Source: Parabacteroides sp.
Lineage (GTDB): Bacteria > Bacteroidota > Bacteroidia > Bacteroidales > Tannerellaceae
Length of the DNA: 43,379 bases
Assembly (NCBI GenBank): GCA_028707405.1
Contig: JAQWBH010000008.1
Span: 1-43,379, forward strand
Direction of reading: 5' to 3'
The notes below the pieces were generated by a model. It was not told where the DNA came from. It did not search any database and saw only the letters and a program-made list of their open reading frames with translations. The position numbers and the translations under genes are program-made. Shown in pieces: positions 17,570 through 26,312 of the stretch (positions are counted from its first letter, which is position 1; the number at the start of each line of letters is the position of its first letter).

Positions 17570-20314
17570 TTACTTATCAAACAGATTCATCTGTCCCGTA
17601 ATCTCATCCATAATATCGGAATCAGTTTTTTCTTCCTCTTCTTCCATTTCGGAATCCCCTCCGCTAGAAGAGCTTTCATTGGGCTGTCGTAAAGTAAACT
17701 TACGTATCGGCTCCAGCTCATTAATTGTCTCGATATCAAAAGTAGAAATACGTTTGCCTTTGGCCTTAAAGCCCTTTACAGAAATAAATTCCTCTGCGTC
17801 GAGGACCAACGATTCGCGAAATGAATCGTGGCCTCCAAATACCGCCTCAATTCGTGCATACATCTCGTCTGTCAAAAGGATCAAACGACTATTCGGATTC
17901 TCATTAAGAAAGTTTTGCTTCTTGCTGCCTGCTTCAAATACAAAGCGTTTTAAATAATAATAATTCTGCTCACCATCGAAATAAGCAGCCGTCCAAATCT
18001 TATTGGCATCAAACTTTTCAATCACCAGAATATCCTGTTCATAATGATTACTCAAGTCGAAATTTGTCGTATAAAAATCACCACTCTGCAAAACAACTAA
18101 TATTAGATCGTTACTCTGAAACTCTCCCAAATCTTCACCCCGCCCATCGTAATTCAAACGTAGAATATCACGATCGAACCATACCATACGTCCGCCCAAT
18201 GTTGAAGAGCCTTTTTGCTTCAGCGTAATCTTATGAACCTCTGCTTTCGTCAGAATATTACCCATAGAAGCCCGGCCTTTAATATTTATCTCACTAAAAT
18301 CCTTCTCAAACACTAAGAGCTTCTGGCGAGGTTTAGGTTTCAGTATCACCTTTACTGTTTCGGCTTCACCATTTGGGTTCGCACTGAAATAGAGCACTCT
18401 CGACCCTTCCGTTCCCTTGGTTACAGTATATTCTTTATCGCGAGTGACACCTGTTACTGCAAAGCGCTTGATAAAATTATAGCCCAGTTTACCATCGCGA
18501 TATATCACATTATAAATCGTCCGACTATCGTTTCGATTAAATATATTGACATAAATTACATCCTTACCAATAAACATTTTATCACTTACCTTCACGATCT
18601 TGTACGTACCCTCACGATAAAAGATAATAATATCGTCAATATCTGAACAGCTACAGATACATTCATCTTTCTTTAAGCCTGTCCCAATAAATCCTTCAGC
18701 TCTGTTAATATAAAGCTTTTCATTTGCTTCCACCACCTTTGTCGCTTCAATTGTATCGAAGCTGCGTACCAGAGTCATCCGCTCATGTTTGCTTCCGTAT
18801 TTTTCCTTAAGCATCATAAACCAGTCAATGGTATATTCCACAATATGTGCCAGGTGGTTGTTAGTTTTTTCTATTTGAATTTTATACTGAGCAATCTGTT
18901 CATCACACTTGTTGGAATTAAACTTGAGGATACGTCCCATCTTAATCTCCATCAACTTCAAAATGTCATCCCGTGTCACTTCACGAATCAGATTCGGCTT
19001 GAATGGAGTAAGACGCATGTCTACATGAATTACTGCTTCACCCATATTGTCCGCATTTTCAAATTCCTTGTCTTTGTATATCCTCTCCTCAATAAAGATT
19101 CGTTCAAGTGAGGCAAAGAAAAGCGATTCCTCAATCTCATCTTTTTCAATCTCCAGTTCTTTTTGTAGCAAATTCAGCGTATCATCAGTAGAATGCTTCA
19201 GTACATCACTAACTGTCAGGAAGCATGGCTTATCATCCATGATGACACAGCAGTTTGGCGAAATACTGATCTCACAATCAGTGAAGGCATAAAGTGCATC
19301 TATAGTTTTATCAGATGAAACGCCAGGTGCCAAGTGTATCAGTATCTCTACATTTCGTGCTGTGTTATCATCAATCTTCTTAATCTTAATCTTACCTTTA
19401 TCATTAGCTTTCAAGATGGAATCAATAACGATTGATGTAGTTTTTCCATAAGGAATCTCATTGATAACAAGCGTCTTATTATCAAACTTCGTAATTTTTG
19501 CACGAACTTTCACTACGCCGCCCCGCTCACCATCATTATATTTACTAACATCAACAAAGCCTCCAGTCTGGAAGTCAGGATACAATGTAAAAGGTTCACC
19601 CTTCAGGTAAGCAATAGAAGCATCCAACAGCTCATTAAAATTATGAGGCAATATTTTCGAAGAAAGCCCTACAGCAATACCTTCAACCCCTTGCGCCAGT
19701 AACAGTGGAAATTTAACCGGCAAAGTTACCGGTTCTCTGTTGCGGCCATCATACGAAAGTTGCCACAAAGTTGTCTTGGGATTAAAAACCGTCTCCAAAG
19801 CGAACTTCGATAGCCGAGCTTCAATATAACGGGAAGCAGCAGCACTATCGCCTGTAAGAATATTTCCCCAGTTCCCCTGACAGTCAATCAGCAAATCTTT
19901 TTGACCGAGTTGCACGAGAGCATCACCAATAGAAGCATCGCCATGAGGATGGTATTGCATGGTATGACCTACAATGTTAGCCACTTTGTTATACCGACCG
20001 TCATCAAGTTGTTTCATTGAATGAAGAATTCGACGTTGTACCGGCTTCAAACCATCATTGATATGCGGAACGGCACGTTCCAGAATTACATATGAAGCAT
20101 AATCGAGAAACCAACTCTCATACATGCCCGAAAGATGATATGAGATTCGGCTGTCAGTCTTACTTGGAATCTTATAATCGGAATGCGTTTCTTTATCGGA
20201 TTCTGCTGATTTCTCCTCCATATTCTCATCTCTATTTATATCGGAAACAGGCTGATCTTCAAGATCGTCTGATAGTTTATCCTTATCTTGCTCTGAAATA
20301 TCTTTTGGTATCAT
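17570..20314 (-). CDS. parC: DNA topoisomerase IV subunit A (ParC-type)
   Basis: A 914-residue type IIA topoisomerase breakage-reunion subunit that decatenates chromosomes together with ParE (not in this window). It has an acidic N-terminal extension of about 55 residues, GLKPVQRRIL, YHPHGD at 121-126 and the catalytic Tyr163 in AAASRYIEARL. The C-terminal part has irregular beta-pinwheel repeats (RASMGNILTK) and ends in a Glu/Asp-rich tail. At the position of GyrA Ser83 there is Ala127 (HGDAS), while the Asp87 equivalent, Asp131, is kept. A weak -7-like box TATATTTA lies at 20336-20343. ParC is favoured over GyrA because of the GQKDLLIDCQGNWGN region and the length, which I associate with the Bacteroidetes paralogue. 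Confidence 0.92.
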   Translation of the reverse strand: MIPKDISEQDKDKLSDDLEDQPVSDINRDENMEEKSAESDKETHSDYKIPSKTDSRISYHLSGMYESWFLDYASYVILERAVPHINDGLKPVQRRILHSMKQLDDGRYNKVANIVGHTMQYHPHGDASIGDALVQLGQKDLLIDCQGNWGNILTGDSAAASRYIEARLSKFALETVFNPKTTLWQLSYDGRNREPVTLPVKFPLLLAQGVEGIAVGLSSKILPHNFNELLDASIAYLKGEPFTLYPDFQTGGFVDVSKYNDGERGGVVKVRAKITKFDNKTLVINEIPYGKTTSIVIDSILKANDKGKIKIKKIDDNTARNVEILIHLAPGVSSDKTIDALYAFTDCEISISPNCCVIMDDKPCFLTVSDVLKHSTDDTLNLLQKELEIEKDEIEESLFFASLERIFIEERIYKDKEFENADNMGEAVIHVDMRLTPFKPNLIREVTRDDILKLMEIKMGRILKFNSNKCDEQIAQYKIQIEKTNNHLAHIVEYTIDWFMMLKEKYGSKHERMTLVRSFDTIEATKVVEANEKLYINRAEGFIGTGLKKDECICSCSDIDDIIIFYREGTYKIVKVSDKMFIGKDVIYVNIFNRNDSRTIYNVIYRDGKLGYNFIKRFAVTGVTRDKEYTVTKGTEGSRVLYFSANPNGEAETVKVILKPKPRQKLLVFEKDFSEINIKGRASMGNILTKAEVHKITLKQKGSSTLGGRMVWFDRDILRLNYDGRGEDLGEFQSNDLILVVLQSGDFYTTNFDLSNHYEQDILVIEKFDANKIWTAAYFDGEQNYYYLKRFVFEAGSKKQNFLNENPNSRLILLTDEMYARIEAVFGGHDSFRESLVLDAEEFISVKGFKAKGKRISTFDIETINELEPIRKFTLRQPNESSSSGGDSEMEEEEEKTDSDIMDEITGQMNLFDK

Positions 20315-20437
20315 ATATTCACTTGTAAAAGGCTGTAAATATAGAAAATATTGTTGAATTGATAAAATTGTTCATATCAAGAACCATTTTTATTGACTGA
20401 ATAATAAGGATTTTGAATAATATCAGAGGAAGTTTCG

Positions 20438-20445
20438 TACATTTG
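20438..20445 (+). promoter_or_regulatory. Bacteroidetes promoter TACATTTG for the ROK gene
   Basis: TACATTTG matches TAnnTTTG, with TTTTG (20411-20415) 22 nt upstream as the -33 element. Transcription near 20452 leaves about 24 nt to the ATG at 20476. Confidence 0.6.
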
Positions 20446-20475
20446 CATAAATAAACTAACTAATGTCATAAACAT

Positions 20476-21690
20476 ATGAATGCAAAGTTTTTAATTACTT
20501 CGGATAACAGCAGTCGCAGCGAGCTGCTTAAAAAGAAAATCATCCACTATTACATTGCAAACGGTGATGCAACGATAGCCGATATTGGAAACGAATTAAA
20601 TCTGAGCATCCCCACAGTGACCAAGTTAGTAACCGAGCTTCAGGAAGATGGCTATATCCTCGAATTCGGTAAACAAGATACCAATGGAGGTCGTAAGCCA
20701 AGCATTTATGGACTAAACCCAACTTCCGGATACTTCATCGGTGTTGATATGTTAAAAGATAAACTTAGCATCTGTTCCATCGACTTTAAAGGTGAAAAGG
20801 TTCATTTAGAAGAAAATATTCCTTATCAAACAGTGAATACACCAGCTGCTTTAGACGAATTATGTATTATTATTAACAACTTCATTAATGCGTTGCCGAT
20901 AGAAAGAGAAAAAGTATTAGCAGTACAAGTTAATATATCGGGAAGAGTAAACCCAATCTCCGGCTACAGTTATAGCCTATTCTATTTTGAAGAAAAACCG
21001 TTGACACAGATTATTGAAGACAAGCTCCACATTAAAACCTTCATAGAAAATGATACTCGTGCAATGGCCTATGGCGAATATATGCAAGGTGTTATCAAAG
21101 GAGAAAAAGATGTTTTGTTTGTGAACATGGGGTGGGGATTAGGTATCGGCATTATCATCGATGGCAATCCGTATTACGGAAAATCAGGATTTTCCGGTGA
21201 ATTTGGACATTTCCGATTCTTCGACAATGAAGTATTGTGTCATTGCGGTAAAAAAGGGTGCCTCGAAACCGGTGCTTCAGGCTCAGCTTTACACCGAATA
21301 TTATTGGATCGACATAAAGAAGGGAGTAACACTATTCTTGCTGGTAAAATTGACAAAAATGACCCTATCACGATGGACGATATCATGGAAGCAATTCAAA
21401 AAGAAGATACACTCTGTATCGACATTCTTGAAGAAATGGCTACAAATCTGGGGAAAGGAATTGCTGGGCTTATCAATGTATTTAATCCTGAGCTAGTTGT
21501 TTTAGGGGGAATTTTATCGCTTACAGGCGAATACATTAGCCTTCCTGTAAAAAGTGCAATCCGTAAATACTCGCTCAACCTAGTTAATCAGGACACAGAG
21601 ATAAAAATCTCGCGCTTAGGCGAAAGAGCTGGAGTATTGGGTGCATGCCTTCTTTCTCGAAGCAAATTATTAGGAATGATCCACTATTAA
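20476..21690 (+). CDS. ROK family transcriptional regulator (NagC/Mlc-like)
   Basis: A 404-residue protein. It starts with a winged helix-turn-helix (residues about 33-65, TIADIGNELNLSIPTVTKLV), followed by NGGRKPSIYGL and a ROK sugar-kinase-like domain. This contains IENDTRAMAYGE, VNMGWGLGIGI and the zinc motif GH(x9)CHCGKKGCLE. ROK regulators bind a sugar or sugar phosphate and repress sugar uptake or catabolic genes. No such genes flank it, so its regulon is elsewhere, or it acts on its own promoter in the shared parC intergenic region. The domain set is complete and the length is normal for the family. Confidence 0.95.
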   Translation: MNAKFLITSDNSSRSELLKKKIIHYYIANGDATIADIGNELNLSIPTVTKLVTELQEDGYILEFGKQDTNGGRKPSIYGLNPTSGYFIGVDMLKDKLSICSIDFKGEKVHLEENIPYQTVNTPAALDELCIIINNFINALPIEREKVLAVQVNISGRVNPISGYSYSLFYFEEKPLTQIIEDKLHIKTFIENDTRAMAYGEYMQGVIKGEKDVLFVNMGWGLGIGIIIDGNPYYGKSGFSGEFGHFRFFDNEVLCHCGKKGCLETGASGSALHRILLDRHKEGSNTILAGKIDKNDPITMDDIMEAIQKEDTLCIDILEEMATNLGKGIAGLINVFNPELVVLGGILSLTGEYISLPVKSAIRKYSLNLVNQDTEIKISRLGERAGVLGACLLSRSKLLGMIHY

Positions 21691-21870
21691 CCTATAGTGT
21701 ATACAACAAGGCTGTTCCATTTTTTGTGCTTTTCCATGGCTTTATCAACGTTGGCTATTGATCTTTGTTTTTTGCGCCATATGTAAAGTGAAATTTCAAA
21801 AAGCATGGTTCAGTTCTTGCCCTCAAGGTCCGTTTCGAAAATGAAGTAGCTAAACCCAAGAAACACCAAA
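21691..21870. other. 180-bp intergenic gap between convergent genes
   Basis: The gap lies between the ROK and LOG stop codons. I found no convincing terminator hairpin and no recognisable gene. On the minus strand a frame with one internal stop runs for about 50 codons, but it resembles nothing I know. Confidence 0.4.
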
Positions 21871-22464
21871 TCAAATGGCAGCGAACTTACTCAGACTCCT
21901 ATCCCAAACAGGTTGTGTATAGACCATTTCTATAGCTTCAGTGGGCGTTGTTGCTACACTCCATAGTTCCAGATGCTGTTCGCGCATGAACATCTCATCG
22001 GCAGCTTTGCGAAACATTTCCAACAGTGGATTGTAATAATGATTAATATTTAATATTACGATAGGATTCAGATACAGCCCAAGTTGTTTCCAAGTAATCA
22101 ATTCTAGCAATTCTTCCAATGTACCACATCCCCCAGGAAGAGCAATCACAGCATCAGACTTATCAGCCATCATCTGTTTACGCTCGTGCATTGAGTCGAC
22201 TTCTATCAGTTCCGTCAATCCTTTATGATACCAGCCACGACTGACCATAAAATGGGGAATGATCCCAGTCACCATTCCTCCCGCTGCTAAAGTCGCATCA
22301 GAAAGAGTTCCCATCAGGCCCATCTTACCCGCACCGTTGATCACACGAATCTTTTGTTTCCCTAACAAATTGCCCAACTCTTCGGCTGCGCGAAAATAAA
22401 GAGGATTAATCTGTGTGCTTGAAGCACAATATACACAAACGTTTTGTATCTTATTTCTTTCCAT
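21871..22464 (-). CDS. LOG family protein (TIGR00730)
   Basis: A 197-residue Rossmann-like protein with the family motif PGGCGTLEE preceded by MHERKQMMADKSDAVIAL, the substrate-binding arginine region. Characterised relatives are nucleoside 5'-monophosphate phosphoribohydrolases (cytokinin-activating LOG in plants), which release a base from a nucleotide. In an enteric anaerobe the natural substrate is unknown. It lies 54 nt behind the TIGR02757 gene on the same strand and may be the last gene of that operon. Confidence 0.94.
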   Translation of the reverse strand: MERNKIQNVCVYCASSTQINPLYFRAAEELGNLLGKQKIRVINGAGKMGLMGTLSDATLAAGGMVTGIIPHFMVSRGWYHKGLTELIEVDSMHERKQMMADKSDAVIALPGGCGTLEELLELITWKQLGLYLNPIVILNINHYYNPLLEMFRKAADEMFMREQHLELWSVATTPTEAIEMVYTQPVWDRSLSKFAAI

Positions 22465-22518
22465 CTCTCACTATTTACCGTACTAATTTATTACAACAGT
22501 CAATATTACAAATAAAAT

Positions 22519-23277
22519 TCATAACAACCTCTTATTCTTTTTTAATGAAATATCATTACCAAAAAGAGCAAAATCGCCCAAACAGGGATCCTCAGGAAAT
22601 ATTTTTTTGAGATGTTCGGTAATTTCCTTTGCGGCATTCATGTTGGCCGTTTTCCGTGTTGTCAGGTTCAACTCTTGAGATACCTGATAAACATGTGTAT
22701 CTAGAGGGATAACCAGTTCATTAGATTTGATAGAATGAGACCAAAGACCTAAATCAACAATTCCATCGCAACGTACCATCCAGCGCAAGAACAATGCCAA
22801 CCGTTTACATGCACTGTTGCTCGTTACTTCCGGAATACCTCGGATACCGGCAAACATTTCTTGCAACTTCTGTAATGGATCAGTTTCACTAGGTACGGCT
22901 AAAAAGGCCTCTTCCATCGAATCGTAACCCAAATAGATTTTTCGCAGACGTGCACACAGTCCTTTCAGATCATCAAATGTATAAAACCGATAAAATGTAT
23001 CTCGCTTGCCTGCATGCTGCTTTCCCAACGATAAATACTGTTCCTTCATGATCCAACCATATGGACTCTCTCCCATCTGCTCATGGAGCCATTCTCCCTT
23101 TTTCACTATTATCTCGCGACGCCCGTAACATATCCATGCGGTCAGAAAGGCTGAAATCTCTATATCCTGCTTCTTAACGAAACGATGCGGGAACTGGATC
23201 GGATCGTCTTTAATAAAAGATGTCTCATTATATTTTTTCGCCAATTTCCTTAACTTCTCCTTGGTTTTCTCGTCCAT
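22519..23277 (-). CDS. TIGR02757 family protein
   Basis: A 252-residue protein of unknown function from the TIGR02757 (DUF2400) family, recognised from DPIQFPHRF, EISAFLTAWICYGRR and ACKRLALFLRWMVR followed by DLGLW and IPLDTHVYQVS. The last part (CKRLALFLRWMVRCDG through LDTHVYQVS) resembles the helical core of HhH-GPD base-excision glycosylases. That makes a nucleic-acid role plausible, especially next to AlkD. The ATG at 23277 leaves a 7-nt gap to the AlkD gene, whereas the longer frame from 23340 would overlap it by 56 bases. Confidence 0.88.
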   Translation of the reverse strand: MDEKTKEKLRKLAKKYNETSFIKDDPIQFPHRFVKKQDIEISAFLTAWICYGRREIIVKKGEWLHEQMGESPYGWIMKEQYLSLGKQHAGKRDTFYRFYTFDDLKGLCARLRKIYLGYDSMEEAFLAVPSETDPLQKLQEMFAGIRGIPEVTSNSACKRLALFLRWMVRCDGIVDLGLWSHSIKSNELVIPLDTHVYQVSQELNLTTRKTANMNAAKEITEHLKKIFPEDPCLGDFALFGNDISLKKNKRLL

Positions 23278-23284
23278 ATGTAAA

Positions 23285-23992
23285 TCATTTCTTATGTAAA
23301 AATTCAAGCCGTTCGTTTTCTGGATAATGCTCAATAGCATAGCGAAGGGTTGTGCGTGGCATACGGCTGATGTTCTCTTCCAAAAAATCCGTCAACGTTG
23401 CCCGGTCCTGTTTTTCCACCTCGCGAAGCATCCATCCCACAGCCTTATGAATAAGGTCTTGCTTACTGCCGAACAACAATGTGGCAATAGCCAACGTATC
23501 CTTGAAATCTGAACGATGAATGAAAGCCCATGTCGAAACAATAGCGATCCGCTGTTCCCAAATATTCTCACTATCCGCCCATTCATAAAGGACAGATCTA
23601 TCTTTGTCCACTAGATATTCGCCGACAATATCGCGACATGACAAATCCACCAAGTCCCAGTTATTACAACGCCGCGCATTCTTTATATAAAAATGATAGA
23701 TCAACTCACGTTCGCTTACTGAAGTTTTACGACTCTTATAGCGTAAAACCAAAATCAGCAAAGCACATAATCTAGCTTCATGCCAAGGCATATCAATCAA
23801 TTTCTGCAATTCCTCATACGATGTTTCCTTATTGGCCTTAGCTACAAGACGCGTATGAGGCACAATAACACCAAGGAACTGATCGCCTTCGCCGTAATCA
23901 CCGGGGGAGGTTTTAAAGAAACGACTCAAATGCCGGGCTTTCTCAGGAGAGCCCAATGAACGCAACGACTCGATGATCACTTCGGCTGTCAT
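23285..23992 (-). CDS. DNA alkylation repair protein (AlkD-like HEAT-repeat glycosylase)
   Basis: A 235-residue all-helical protein. It removes N3- or N7-alkylated purines from DNA without flipping the base. AlkD landmarks are present: GDQFLGVIVPHTR near the start, NNWDLVDLS supplying the catalytic Trp and Asp, WEQRIAIVSTW with the conserved Arg, and HKAVGWMLREV with the second Trp. The length matches AlkD (about 235). It overlaps the dehydrogenase stop by four bases (ATGA, 23989-23992) and is followed by TIGR02757 at 7 nt, so it belongs to a tight operon. Confidence 0.95.
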   Translation of the reverse strand: MTAEVIIESLRSLGSPEKARHLSRFFKTSPGDYGEGDQFLGVIVPHTRLVAKANKETSYEELQKLIDMPWHEARLCALLILVLRYKSRKTSVSERELIYHFYIKNARRCNNWDLVDLSCRDIVGEYLVDKDRSVLYEWADSENIWEQRIAIVSTWAFIHRSDFKDTLAIATLLFGSKQDLIHKAVGWMLREVEKQDRATLTDFLEENISRMPRTTLRYAIEHYPENERLEFLHKK

Positions 23993-24951
23993 GGATGCAG
24001 TACTCTGGTAATAGAGCGATCACCTTCAAGGAATCCCATCACATTGTCACAAACCGTACGAGCCATAAGAATTCGAACTTCCAGCGTTTGTGTGCCAATA
24101 TGCGGAGTCATCACAACATTATCCAACGTCAATAGTTCCGGAAGCGGATAATCACCAAATTCAAAGACATCCAACCCGGCAGCATGAATAGTCCCCTCTT
24201 GTAAAGCTCTTACTAAAGCATATTCATCAACCAGTGCACCACGAGAAGTATTGATTAATATGGCTGTTTTTTTCATCTGTTTCAGTTCTGCTTCACCGAT
24301 GAAATGGTAAGTTTCAGGGGTATACGGAGCATTGACAGAAACAAAATCCGATTGTGCCAGCAATTCTTCTTTAAGAGCATAATGAACATCAAACGCGGCT
24401 TCCTGCTCAACAGGCAATTGATGTCGATTATGATACAATACCTTCATATCACAAGCGACAGCTCGCTTGGCTAATGCGGTTCCTATACGTCCCATACCAA
24501 TAATTCCCAAGGTTTTACCGCTGATATTTACGCCTAAATTTTCCAAAACGCCTACTTTCATATCATGCCCCAATGTCCGCAATTTGCGATCACACTCAGT
24601 CAAACGGCGCGCAGCATCTATCATCAACCCTAAAGCCACGTTTGCTGTTGGAGCCGTAACCGGACCGGGCGTATTGGTGACCGTCACTCCTTTAGAAAGA
24701 CAATATGCCACATCGATATTATTATAACCGACTGCATAATTTGCAACTAACCTCAACTTTGGCGCATGATCGATAAGTTCTTTATTCACCTTAAAATCGA
24801 ACATCGAACAAAGCACATCATATTCCGGAATCATCTCATACACTTCCTCATAAGTGAAGTCGCGATGATTAGGAAATGTCACATCATATTTACTCTCCAA
24901 TTCCGTAAAACCTTCACGGAACATGTCATATGTAACTAATACCTTTGTCAT
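23989..24951 (-). CDS. D-2-hydroxyacid dehydrogenase
   Basis: A 320-residue NAD(P)-dependent reductase of the D-isomer family, of glyoxylate/hydroxypyruvate-reductase type. It shows VGYNNIDV, the Rossmann loop GIIGMGRIGTALAKRA, NTSRGALVDE with the catalytic Arg region, GLDVFE with Glu and MTPHIGTQT with the catalytic His. The exact substrate cannot be told from sequence. The ATG at 24951 is chosen because a TATTTTTG promoter box (24972-24979) lies within the longer frame from 24987, so a longer product could not be made from that promoter. It leads the operon with AlkD, TIGR02757 and probably LOG. Confidence 0.94.
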   Translation of the reverse strand: MTKVLVTYDMFREGFTELESKYDVTFPNHRDFTYEEVYEMIPEYDVLCSMFDFKVNKELIDHAPKLRLVANYAVGYNNIDVAYCLSKGVTVTNTPGPVTAPTANVALGLMIDAARRLTECDRKLRTLGHDMKVGVLENLGVNISGKTLGIIGMGRIGTALAKRAVACDMKVLYHNRHQLPVEQEAAFDVHYALKEELLAQSDFVSVNAPYTPETYHFIGEAELKQMKKTAILINTSRGALVDEYALVRALQEGTIHAAGLDVFEFGDYPLPELLTLDNVVMTPHIGTQTLEVRILMARTVCDNVMGFLEGDRSITRVLHP

Positions 24952-24971
24952 ACTATTTTGATTAATCGACG

Positions 24972-24979
24972 CAAAAATA
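24972..24979 (-). promoter_or_regulatory. Bacteroidetes -7 box TATTTTTG for the dehydrogenase operon
   Basis: On the minus strand TATTTTTG matches TAnnTTTG. The predicted start near 24965 gives about 14 nt of leader. Confidence 0.55.
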
Positions 24980-25002
24980 CAAATCAATTACCAATAAATC
25001 TC

Positions 25003-25010
25003 TATATTTG
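25003..25010 (+). promoter_or_regulatory. Bacteroidetes -7 box TATATTTG for SpmAB
   Basis: TATATTTG matches TAnnTTTG, with transcription near 25017 and the ATG at 25039. It is divergent from the dehydrogenase promoter within an 87-bp intergenic region. Confidence 0.55.
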
Positions 25011-25038
25011 TAACCGAAGTAAAACAATTCCATTCATT

Positions 25039-26274
25039 ATGATTCTAAATTATATCTGGATCGCCTTTTTTTTCATTGCATTCGTTGTGGCATTGGCAAG
25101 ATTATGTATCGGCGGAGATACAGCCGTTTTCACTGATATCATCAACGCTTCATTCGCCTCAGCAAAAACAGGATTTGAAGTTTCATTGGGTTTGACCGGC
25201 ATATTATCATTATGGCTCGGTATCATGAAAATAGGCGAAAAAGGGGGAATCATACAAACTTTTGCACGATGGGCGACGCCTGTTTTCAGCAAACTTTTTC
25301 CTGGACTTCCACCAAACCATCCTGTAACCGGGTCAATGTTTATGAACTTTTCTGCAAATCTTTTAGGACTAGATAATGCGGCAACGCCGATGGGATTGAA
25401 AGCAATGCAACAATTACAAGAGCTTAATAATGTTGACAAAAACAGCGCTTCAGACGCCATGATTATGTTCCTTTGCATCAACGCCTCGGGACTCACTCTT
25501 ATTCCTATTTCGATCATGGTCTACCGCGCACAAATGGGTGCAGCCAATCCTTCGGACGTCTTTCTTCCAATCATGCTGGCCACGTTCACTTCTACATTAG
25601 TAGCTATACTGGCTGTCTGTATCAAACAGCGAATCAATATTTTTCAAAAGAGCTTGCTCCTCTTTTTTCTCGGAATGTTTGCATTCATAGGTGGTGTTAT
25701 ATGGCTCTTCAATTCCATGGACCAGAAAAATGTCTCCCTCTATTCTACTCTGTTTGCCAACACATTATTATTTACGATTATTTGCGGATTCATCTATAGT
25801 GGTATCCGAAAAAAAATCAATGTTTACAATACGTTCATCGAAGGAGCGAAAGAAGGATTCAAGACTGCTGTCACGATCATTCCATACCTAATTGCGATCC
25901 TCGTTGCAATCGGTGTGTTCCGCGCCTCAGGAGCCATGGATTTTATTATTGACGGAATCCGTATGGGGTTCAATGCCTTAGGCTTTGATACACGGTTCGT
26001 TGAAGGTCTTCCAACCATCCTCATGAAACCACTCAGTGGAAGTGGCGCGCGTGGAATGATGCTTGACGCGATGAATACTTACGGTGCAGACTCTTTCGTA
26101 GGACATTTGGCGTCTATTGCACAAGGATCGAGCGACACTACTTTTTATGTAGTCGCACTCTATTATGGAAGTGTAGGCATTCGCAACACACGTTACACCG
26201 TGACTTGTTCATTGCTTGCTGATCTGGCAGGAGCAATCGCTGCAATCATCATGGCGTATGTATTTTTTGGCTAA
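25039..26274 (+). CDS. Fused SpmA/SpmB-type membrane protein (two Gate domains)
   Basis: A 411-residue polytopic membrane protein joining the two halves that are separate spore maturation proteins in Bacillus. The SpmA-like half has FEVSLGLTGILSLWLGIMKI, LDNAATPMGLKAMQQLQE and NASGLTLIPIS. The SpmB-like half has GAKEGFKTAVTIIPYLIAIL, PLSGSGARGMMLDAM and QGSSDTTFYVVALYYGSVG. Both carry a nucleoside-recognition (Gate) fold. The organism type does not sporulate, and the solute moved is unknown. The ATG at 25039 is used because the promoter lies upstream of it but downstream of the longer frame start at 24958. ybeY follows after 38 nt. Confidence 0.92.
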   Translation: MILNYIWIAFFFIAFVVALARLCIGGDTAVFTDIINASFASAKTGFEVSLGLTGILSLWLGIMKIGEKGGIIQTFARWATPVFSKLFPGLPPNHPVTGSMFMNFSANLLGLDNAATPMGLKAMQQLQELNNVDKNSASDAMIMFLCINASGLTLIPISIMVYRAQMGAANPSDVFLPIMLATFTSTLVAILAVCIKQRINIFQKSLLLFFLGMFAFIGGVIWLFNSMDQKNVSLYSTLFANTLLFTIICGFIYSGIRKKINVYNTFIEGAKEGFKTAVTIIPYLIAILVAIGVFRASGAMDFIIDGIRMGFNALGFDTRFVEGLPTILMKPLSGSGARGMMLDAMNTYGADSFVGHLASIAQGSSDTTFYVVALYYGSVGIRNTRYTVTCSLLADLAGAIAAIIMAYVFFG

Positions 26275-26312
26275 AATAGTAACACAATATTTAGAAAAAG
26301 AAGATCATTACA

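Noticed and set aside
21691-21870. Insertion-sequence or pseudogene remnant between the ROK and LOG genes
   Set aside because: A minus-strand frame with one internal stop gives a plausible-looking peptide but no transposase motif, and no terminal inverted repeats or target duplications are visible.
24952-25038. Longer starts for both the dehydrogenase (24987) and SpmAB (24958)
   Set aside because: The two extensions overlap each other and both cover the divergent TAnnTTTG promoters.
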